Source: Caballeronia sp. Lep1P3
GTDB lineage: Bacteria; Pseudomonadota; Gammaproteobacteria; Burkholderiales; Burkholderiaceae
Assembly (NCBI RefSeq): GCF_022879595.1
Contig: NZ_CP084266.1
Location: 62,001 to 126,000, forward strand
Reading direction: 5' to 3'
Length of the DNA stretch: 64,000 bases
The notes beneath the pieces were generated by a model. It worked only from the letters and a program-made list of their open reading frames with translations. It was not told the origin of the DNA and did no database searches. Position 1 is the stretch's first letter; every line of letters begins with the position of its first letter. Both the position numbers and the translations under genes were made by a program. This document shows positions 58,273-64,000 of this stretch, piece after piece.

Positions 58273-59118
58273 ATGGGACTTTTCTCGTTCGGCAAGAAAG
58301 ACGACGCCCGCGTCGCGAACGACGCGTACTCCGATTCCTCGCGGGGCGCGCGTCATACCGTGCGCACGGAACGCCGCACGCGCAGAACGGAGCGCACCGA
58401 CGCCGACGCGATGATGCTCGATCCCACGCTGCCCGAGAAGCAGCGCGCGCGGCGGCGGCTCGTCGGCGCGATCGCGCTGGTGCTCGCCGCGGTCATCGTT
58501 TTGCCGATGGTGCTGGATTCACGCCCGAAGCCCGTCACCGACGACATTTCCATCGACATCCCCAATCGCACCGCGCCCGCTGCCAAGGCGTCGCGCGAGG
58601 CGAACGACGCCGACACGCAAGCGGGCGTCGCGCATGAAAAGCCGGCTGCGGCGACAACGACGGCTTCCGAGCCGGCCAACGTCGCGGCGGGTGTGACTCA
58701 GCCGCAGGCGCAGAAAGAAGCGCCCGCAAAGCCCGACGCAAAGCCTGCAAGCCAGCCGGCAGCCGTCCCGAAGCAAGCGGCGAAACAAGCGGCGAAGCCG
58801 CAACCCGCCGAGCCCGCACCGGAAACGAATAGCAGCGCGAACACGACATCGAGCGCGAACACGCCGGCGTCCCCGGCGGGCAGCCGCTTCGTGCTGCAAA
58901 TCGGCACGTTCGACGACGAAACCGCCGCGCAGAACTGGGTCGCCAAGTTGAAAGCGGCGGGCGTGCCCGCGTATCTCGAACATCGCCAGCAGTCCGACGG
59001 CTCGTCGCGCGCGCTGCTGCGCGCAGGGCCGTTCCCCGATCGCGCGTCGGCGTCCGCCGCGCTCGTGAAGGTGCGCCAGGCAGGGCTCGCTGGCGGCAAG
59101 CGGCCGGCGTCGAACTAA
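58273..59118 (+). CDS. SPOR-domain inner-membrane protein
   Basis: A 281-residue protein with a cytoplasmic basic N-terminus (RTERRTRRTERTD), one membrane span at about residues 62-78 (LVGAIALVLAAVIVLPMVL), a periplasmic alanine/proline/lysine-rich linker, and a C-terminal SPOR domain (SRFVLQIGTFDDETAAQNWVAKLKAAGVPAY to the end). SPOR domains bind denuded septal peptidoglycan, so it probably acts at the division site, like DedD. It lies between folC and cvpA, the same order as dedD in E. coli (folC-dedD-cvpA-purF). Confidence 0.9.
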   Translation: MGLFSFGKKDDARVANDAYSDSSRGARHTVRTERRTRRTERTDADAMMLDPTLPEKQRARRRLVGAIALVLAAVIVLPMVLDSRPKPVTDDISIDIPNRTAPAAKASREANDADTQAGVAHEKPAAATTTASEPANVAAGVTQPQAQKEAPAKPDAKPASQPAAVPKQAAKQAAKPQPAEPAPETNSSANTTSSANTPASPAGSRFVLQIGTFDDETAAQNWVAKLKAAGVPAYLEHRQQSDGSSRALLRAGPFPDRASASAALVKVRQAGLAGGKRPASN

Positions 59119-59124
59119 ACGTCG

Positions 59125-59658
59125 ATGTTCACGAGCTTCGACTACGCCGTCATGGCCGTCATCGGCTTGTCCGCATTGCGCGGCATGTGGCGCGGACTGC
59201 TCGCGGAGGCGTTCGGACTCGTTGGCTGGATCGCGGCCATTCTGATTGCGGGCCGCTTCGTGAGCGTCGTCGTGCCCTACATTCCGGCGACGTGGCCGGG
59301 CGGCGCGTTGACGCAATGGCTCGTCGCGTTTTTGCTGGTGGTCGGCGCGGTGCTGCTGCTGTCGAGCGTGCTGTCCGCGCTGCTCACGCGCATCACGGAA
59401 GTCACTGGCCTGCGCGGTGTCGACCGGTCGCTCGGCCTGCTTTTCGGCCTCGTCAGAGGCGCAATACTGGTGGTGATCCTGGTCGCCCTCGCTGGCCTGA
59501 CCGAACTGCCGCAGAAGGATTTTTGGCGCAACGCTCTGCTGAGGCCGATGGCCGAACAGGGCGTGCGCGAATTGAGACCGCTGCTCCCCGATACGCTCGC
59601 CGCGTATGTGCACGTCGCACCCGAACCAGGCGACACGGCGCGAAACGCCGCACAATAG
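59125..59658 (+). CDS. cvpA: CvpA family membrane protein
   Basis: A 177-residue inner-membrane protein with four hydrophobic helices and family segments FDYAVMAVIGLSALRGMWRGLLAEAFGLVGWI and GVDRSLGLLFGLVRGAILVVILVALAGLTELPQ. CvpA is required for colicin V export in E. coli and contributes to envelope stress resistance; it is conserved upstream of purF, as here. It starts six bases after the SPOR gene. Confidence 0.94.
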   Translation: MFTSFDYAVMAVIGLSALRGMWRGLLAEAFGLVGWIAAILIAGRFVSVVVPYIPATWPGGALTQWLVAFLLVVGAVLLLSSVLSALLTRITEVTGLRGVDRSLGLLFGLVRGAILVVILVALAGLTELPQKDFWRNALLRPMAEQGVRELRPLLPDTLAAYVHVAPEPGDTARNAAQ

Positions 59659-59787
59659 ACGAACGGCAGGCTACACGAGGAACGCGCGACGGCACCGCGC
59701 GTCGCCGCATCGCATCGCTCCGATGCCTGCGGCGCGCGCAGCCGACACGCTTTTCGACCCCGTTTCGACTCTTTGAAGGACCATGCC

Positions 59788-61335
59788 ATGTGCGGCATCG
59801 TAGGTGTAGTTTCCCAAAGCCCCGTCAACCAGCTCATCTATGACAGCCTGCTGCTGCTGCAGCATCGCGGTCAGGACGCAGCGGGCATCGCCACGGCGAA
59901 CGGCAACAACTTCCACATGCACAAGGCGAACGGCATGGTGCGCGACGTCTTTCGCACGCGCAACATGCGCAGCTTGCCGGGCAACGTCGGTATCGGCCAG
60001 GTTCGCTATCCGACGGCCGGTTCCGCGTCGAGCGAGGAAGAAGCGCAGCCGTTCTACGTCAACGCGCCGTTCGGCATCATCCTCGCGCACAACGGCAATC
60101 TGACGAACTGGATGCAGTTGAAGGACGAGATGTTCCGCATCGATCGCCGGCACATCAACACCGCATCCGACACCGAAGTGCTGCTCAACGTGTTCGCGCA
60201 CGAACTGCAGCTCGCGAGTTCGGGCCTTCAGCTCGACGCCGCCGCGCTGTGGAAGGCGGTCGCGGGCGTGCATCGCCGCGTGAAGGGTTCGTATGCGATC
60301 GTCTCGCTGATCGCCGGCTACGGTCTCATCGCGTTCCGCGATCCGTTCGGCATTCGCCCGCTCGTGCTCGGCAAGCTGGAAACGGCAACGGGCGTCGAAT
60401 GGATGGTGGCGTCGGAATCCGTGGCGATCGAAGGCATCGGCTTCGAGTTCGTGCGCGATGTCGAACCGGGCGAAGCCATTTTCATCGACGCGGAAGGCAA
60501 TCTGCACAACCATCAATGCGCGGAGAAGCCGGCGTTGAACCCGTGCATCTTCGAACTCGTGTATCTCGCGCGTCCGGATTCGTGTCTCGACGGCGTGCCG
60601 GTCTACAACGCGCGTCTGCGCATGGGCGACTACCTCGCCGAAAAGATCAAGCGCGTGCTGCCGGACGTGGATATCGACGTGGTCATGCCCATTCCCGATT
60701 CCTCGCGTCCCGCCGCGATGCAGGTCGCCGCGAAGCTGGGCGTCGAATATCGCGAAGGCTTCTTCAAGAACCGCTACGTGGGCCGCACGTTCATCATGCC
60801 GGGCCAGGCGGTGCGCAAGAAGTCCGTGCGCCAGAAGCTGAACGCAATGGGCATCGAGTTCAAGGGCAAGAACGTGCTGATCGTCGACGATTCCATCGTG
60901 CGCGGCACGACTTCGCATGAAATCGTGCAGATGGCGCGCGATGCTGGCGCGAACAAGGTGATCTTCGCGTCCGCCGCGCCGCCGGTGAAGTTCCCGAACG
61001 TGTACGGAATCGACATGCCGACGCGCGGCGAACTCGTCGCGCATGGCCGCAGCGATGAAGAAGTCGCGCGCATGATCGGCGCCGATTATCTCGTCTATCA
61101 GGACGTGGAAGACCTGAAGAGCGCGATTCGCGACATCAATCCGGCGTTGAAGGAATTCGAGGCATCGTGCTTCGACGGCAACTACATCACCGGCGACATC
61201 ACGACCGACTACCTCGATCGCATCGAAACCGCGCGCCTCGCGCCGCAAGCGCAGTCCGACCGCGATATCGCGAGCGAAGCGCTCGAAGGCGGCCCCGTGC
61301 GTTCGCAATTGCACCTGCAGTTGTCGGTGGAATAA
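59788..61335 (+). CDS. purF: Amidophosphoribosyltransferase
   Basis: A 515-residue enzyme that starts purine synthesis by making phosphoribosylamine from PRPP and glutamine. The initiator Met is removed to expose nucleophile Cys2 (MCGIVGVVSQSP). Residues of the glutaminase domain include RYPTAGSASSEEEAQPF and IILAHNGNLTNW; the PRPP loop is VLIVDDSIVRGTTSHEIV. The start at 59788 is required for Cys2; the frame opens 15 bases earlier. The gene is often followed by metZ in Burkholderia, but here a terminator and a minus-strand gene follow. Confidence 0.97.
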   Translation: MCGIVGVVSQSPVNQLIYDSLLLLQHRGQDAAGIATANGNNFHMHKANGMVRDVFRTRNMRSLPGNVGIGQVRYPTAGSASSEEEAQPFYVNAPFGIILAHNGNLTNWMQLKDEMFRIDRRHINTASDTEVLLNVFAHELQLASSGLQLDAAALWKAVAGVHRRVKGSYAIVSLIAGYGLIAFRDPFGIRPLVLGKLETATGVEWMVASESVAIEGIGFEFVRDVEPGEAIFIDAEGNLHNHQCAEKPALNPCIFELVYLARPDSCLDGVPVYNARLRMGDYLAEKIKRVLPDVDIDVVMPIPDSSRPAAMQVAAKLGVEYREGFFKNRYVGRTFIMPGQAVRKKSVRQKLNAMGIEFKGKNVLIVDDSIVRGTTSHEIVQMARDAGANKVIFASAAPPVKFPNVYGIDMPTRGELVAHGRSDEEVARMIGADYLVYQDVEDLKSAIRDINPALKEFEASCFDGNYITGDITTDYLDRIETARLAPQAQSDRDIASEALEGGPVRSQLHLQLSVE

Positions 61336-61357
61336 GAAGTTCGGCGTTCGTCATAGG

Positions 61358-61391
61358 GCCCGCTCGGTCGATAAGACGAGCGGGCTTTTTT
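61358..61391 (+). terminator. Rho-independent terminator of purF
   Basis: GCCCGCTCG (61358-61366) pairs perfectly with CGAGCGGGC (61377-61385), followed by TTTTTT. It starts 23 bases after the purF stop. Confidence 0.92.
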
Positions 61392-61395
61392 GCGT

Positions 61396-62169
61396 CTATT
61401 GCCCGCGCGTCAGCCCGCTGTTGCGCCATTGCCCCGGCGCCATGCCGAAGCGCTTCGAGAACGCATGCGTGAACGCGCTTTGATCCGCGAAGCCGATATC
61501 GAGCGCGATGTCGGAGAGCGAAGCGCGCGGATCGGCGAGCAGCGTGAGCGCCGCATCGAGCCGCAAGCGATGCAGATAGCGATGCGGCGTCTCGCCGAAC
61601 GCTTCGTTGAATAATTGATGAAAGCGCCGCATGCCGAAGCCGCAATGCGCGGCGAGATCGGCCACGCGCAGCGGCTCCGAAAGATGCGCGCGCAGCCATC
61701 GGTCGATGCGCGCGAAGTCGAGGCCGCGCAGGTCCGCGCCGGGCGACGCGCCGGCATCGGCCATCAGCGCGCCGCATAGATGCGTGGCCGCTTGCCACGC
61801 GAAGCGGGCGGGCAGGGCGGTATCGTCGGTATGCGCGTGCAATGCGACGCTTGCGACGAGTTGCGTGAGATGCGGATCGAGTTCGACGGTGCGTGCGCGA
61901 TCGAAAAAGCGCGCCGGCACCGCGACCGACGAAGCGGGAAGATCGAGCACGAGTTGGCGGTTCACGCCTTCCGCCCAGTACTCGTGACGCGCGCCCGCGG
62001 GAATGATCCACGCGCGATGGCGGTCGATGTGCGACTCGCTGCCATCGACCGCCATGCCCATCGCGCCATCGAAGCCGAGCACGATCTGATGAAAGTCGTG
62101 CTCGTCCCACGCCTGCACCGCTTCATAGCGGCGCAGCGAAACGGTCGGGCGATGAAGCGGCGCGCTCAT
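61396..62169 (-). CDS. AraC-family transcriptional regulator
   Basis: A 257-residue regulator. The N-terminal cupin-like sensor shows HIDRHRAWIIPAGARHEYWAEG, and the C-terminal double helix-turn-helix shows LRVADLAAHCGFGMRRFHQLFNEAFGETPHRYLHRLRLDAALTLL and LSDIALDIGFADQSAFTHAFSKRFGMAPGQWR, all classical AraC. It converges with purF; an FKBP gene lies ten bases beyond its start, transcribed the same way, so both may share a transcript. The effector and targets are unknown; a transporter gene next to such regulators is common, but none is visible. Confidence 0.92.
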   Translation of the reverse strand: MSAPLHRPTVSLRRYEAVQAWDEHDFHQIVLGFDGAMGMAVDGSESHIDRHRAWIIPAGARHEYWAEGVNRQLVLDLPASSVAVPARFFDRARTVELDPHLTQLVASVALHAHTDDTALPARFAWQAATHLCGALMADAGASPGADLRGLDFARIDRWLRAHLSEPLRVADLAAHCGFGMRRFHQLFNEAFGETPHRYLHRLRLDAALTLLADPRASLSDIALDIGFADQSAFTHAFSKRFGMAPGQWRNSGLTRGQ

Positions 62170-62179
62170 CGAGCAATGC

Positions 62180-62521
62180 TCAGACGTCGAGCAGTTCCAC
62201 TTCGAACACGAGCGTGGCGTTCGGCGGAATGACGCCGCCCGCGCCGCGCGCGCCGTAGCCGAGTTGCGGCGGAATGGTCAGGCGCCGCACGCCGCCGACC
62301 TTCATGCCTTGCACGCCTTCGTCCCAGCCCTTGATGACCATGCCGCCGCCCAGCACGAAGGCGAACGGGTCGTTGCGGTCCTTGCTGGAATCGAACTTCT
62401 GGCCGTCGGTCAGCCAGCCGGTGTAATGCACGCTGACGGTCTTGCCCGCGACGGCTTCCGCGCCTTCCCCAACGGTGACGTCTTCATACTTGAGACCGGA
62501 ATCGGTCGTGACTGTCGACAT
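62180..62521 (-). CDS. FKBP-type peptidyl-prolyl cis-trans isomerase
   Basis: A 113-residue single-domain FKBP that speeds proline isomerisation in folding. It begins [22 protein letters not shown] and has [39 protein letters not shown], and [25 protein letters not shown], the full FKBP pocket. There is no signal peptide, so it is cytosolic. The gene ends about ten bases before the AraC gene start. It is often listed as a Mip-like or FkpA-like protein in Burkholderia. Confidence 0.95.
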   Translation of the reverse strand: MSTVTTDSGLKYEDVTVGEGAEAVAGKTVSVHYTGWLTDGQKFDSSKDRNDPFAFVLGGGMVIKGWDEGVQGMKVGGVRRLTIPPQLGYGARGAGGVIPPNATLVFEVELLDV

Positions 62522-62609
62522 GGTTTGCTCCCTGGTTGCACGGCTCTACGCCGATGGTCGAAACCGACATTGTAGAGCGTAGCAACGATGGAAGCCGGAC
62601 CCTGCGCGC

Positions 62610-63992
62610 TTACGAATGACGCCCGCGCGGATTCATTCTGCTGCCGATGCGCGGACGTTCGTGCGCGCTCATCGGCGACTGCACGCGCGCGCCGACGTTC
62701 AGGCTCACCTGCACGCCGAACTCCGTGCCGATATGCGACCGTTCCATCGCGAGGCCTGCGGTGCGATCGTGCGCATCGCGTCTTGCGAGCTTGAGCGCAC
62801 GCACGCGCACGTAAGCCATCGCGACGAAAGTCCACGGCGCGAGGTAGGCGAACTCGGGCACGGAGACCATCATCATCGTCCAGGTGGCCGCGCAGCACTG
62901 GCGCAGCGCGATGCCGCGCGGGTCCCAGTCGAGCTTGAACGCGGGATACAGCATCAGCACGCTGATGCCGACCAGCCCGACCACGCCGGTATTCACGAGC
63001 AGCGTGGAGAAAAGGTCGGTCGAGCGGATGTAGCCGAAGCCGATGCCGAAGAGCTGATTGAACGGCGACGCATGCAGCCACAGGCGCAGGGATTCGAGGA
63101 AGAGCATGGCGCGGTCGGAGCCGGACTCGTTCTTTCCTTCGAGCTTGTCCAGCACCATCTGCTGGAAGAGATCGGCGATGTAGTCCTGCAAGATGAACGC
63201 GACGAGGCCCACGAGCAGAAGCCCGACCAGCGCCTTGATCGGGTTGATGCCGATCTTGCGCATGCGGATGAGCGCGAACACCGCATAGCCGATCAGCACG
63301 GTCGACGACGTACTCATGATCAGCGACACGCCGATGATCCACACAGGCCAGCGCAGGCGCGACGTGGCGTTGAAATAGACCCAGAAGGGGAAGATGGACA
63401 TCGCGTACATCGACGGTTCGCCTGTCAGCGCCTTGAGACGCTGGATCGACATGCCGCCCACGCTCATGACCTGGAACGAGCTGCCGTTCACCGTGCCGTC
63501 CGAGCGCACGATGCCGCGGCCGAACTGATCGCCGAATGCGCGGTTCGAGATGAAGTCGCCGGGCGAGCCCGTCAGCACGTAGTACACGACCTCGTACATG
63601 CCGTAGATCGCGAAGAGCGTCACGGCGGCGAGAAGCCACTGGTCCCATCGCGGCTTGTAGTAGTAGTAGACGTAACCCGCATAGAGCACGACGGCTGCCA
63701 CGTAGATGGACTGCGTGAACATGCTCTTGCGCATGATGAACGTGACGGGATCCTTGTCGTCGACAAGCTGTATCTTGCTGAAGTCGACATCGAAGGGCGC
63801 CAGGACGTCCGCAAGCTGCGTCGTGCAGAGCATGAGCAGCCAGACGAGAAGCGCCGCGCCCACGAAATGCATATAGCTCTTGCGCGAGCGGCCGCCGAAC
63901 AGCAGCACGAGCGGCACCGACAGGAAGCACATCAGATAGCCGATCGTCGTGCCCTGAATGGAAGGGATCACGAGGAACGACGTAACCGGCAT
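62610..63992 (-). CDS. Polytopic O-antigen polymerase/ligase-like protein (possibly incomplete at the window edge)
   Basis: A 460-residue membrane protein with about ten hydrophobic segments (MPVTSFLVIPSIQGTTIG; LLLVGLVAFILQDYIADLFQ; FSTLLVNTGVVGLVGISVLML) and a long hydrophilic loop in the first half (about residues 130-185). This layout is that of Wzy/O-antigen polymerase or ligase-like proteins in exopolysaccharide loci. The initiator ATG at 63992 lies eight bases from the window end with no stop codon before it, so a longer N-terminus is possible. No glycosyltransferase is in view to confirm the context. Confident only as a polysaccharide-type membrane protein. Confidence 0.65.
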   Translation of the reverse strand: MPVTSFLVIPSIQGTTIGYLMCFLSVPLVLLFGGRSRKSYMHFVGAALLVWLLMLCTTQLADVLAPFDVDFSKIQLVDDKDPVTFIMRKSMFTQSIYVAAVVLYAGYVYYYYKPRWDQWLLAAVTLFAIYGMYEVVYYVLTGSPGDFISNRAFGDQFGRGIVRSDGTVNGSSFQVMSVGGMSIQRLKALTGEPSMYAMSIFPFWVYFNATSRLRWPVWIIGVSLIMSTSSTVLIGYAVFALIRMRKIGINPIKALVGLLLVGLVAFILQDYIADLFQQMVLDKLEGKNESGSDRAMLFLESLRLWLHASPFNQLFGIGFGYIRSTDLFSTLLVNTGVVGLVGISVLMLYPAFKLDWDPRGIALRQCCAATWTMMMVSVPEFAYLAPWTFVAMAYVRVRALKLARRDAHDRTAGLAMERSHIGTEFGVQVSLNVGARVQSPMSAHERPRIGSRMNPRGRHS

Positions 63993-64000
63993 CGCGAAGG

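Overview
This window looks like a stretch of chromosome (probably the second replicon) from a Burkholderiaceae bacterium, most likely Burkholderia sensu lato (Burkholderia, Paraburkholderia or Caballeronia). The evidence is uniformly GC-rich coding sequence and a gene order familiar from that group: sdhCDAB-sdhE-gltA, leuCDB-asd-fimV-truA-trpF-trpB-methyltransferase-trpA-accD-folC-SPOR-cvpA-purF. No rRNA, tRNA, CRISPR array, transposase or integrase was recognised.

Left third (1-29.2 kb) is accessory metabolism and stress functions. A LysR regulator converges on an orphan amino-acid-type binding protein. A LacI-controlled sugar ABC operon follows (ATPase, permease, binding protein, TIM-barrel isomerase, Gfo/Idh dehydrogenase), with a clear LacI-type operator over the promoter. 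A small, compositionally different insert holds an XRE/ImmA-IrrE metallopeptidase next to a DUF4411 PIN-like protein; this is the best candidate for an under-described toxin-antitoxin or defence-like system. Then come gnd, a GIY-YIG-like protein, a ketopantoate-reductase-like protein, a two-gene chromate transporter, a thioredoxin, and an FCD-GntR-controlled operon for L-threonate/D-erythronate breakdown (ltnD, otnK, otnC, otnI, denD). Next is a two-gene redox unit: a DedA-rhodanese fusion overlapping a cNMP-thioredoxin-like-TrxR-like fusion that lacks the TrxR CxxC. Beside it, a CusR/HprR-like two-component system is divergent from a cytochrome b/Tat molybdo-lipoprotein/DUF5666 operon, with a CusR-like box between them.

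Middle (29.2-44.2 kb) is central carbon metabolism. On the minus strand, mdh, a CoA-ester lyase, prpC, an MliC-like protein, prpD and acnA probably form one long unit. On the plus strand a HutC-type GntR regulator precedes sdhCDAB-sdhE and gltA. Between the two arms is a 600-base region without a gene that holds a perfect 28-bp palindrome beside a good sigma-70 promoter facing mdh, so the GntR protein may regulate both arms.

Right third (44.4-62.5 kb) is biosynthesis: leucine (leuCDB), aspartate semialdehyde (asd), FimV, pseudouridylation (truA), tryptophan (trpF, trpB, trpA) with an orphan beta-class DNA methyltransferase inserted between trpB and trpA, fatty acid (accD), folate (folC), a SPOR protein, cvpA and purF. 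An AraC regulator and an FKBP follow on the minus strand. The last gene is a multi-membrane-span O-antigen-polymerase-like protein, probably the edge of an exopolysaccharide locus, and it may continue past the window.
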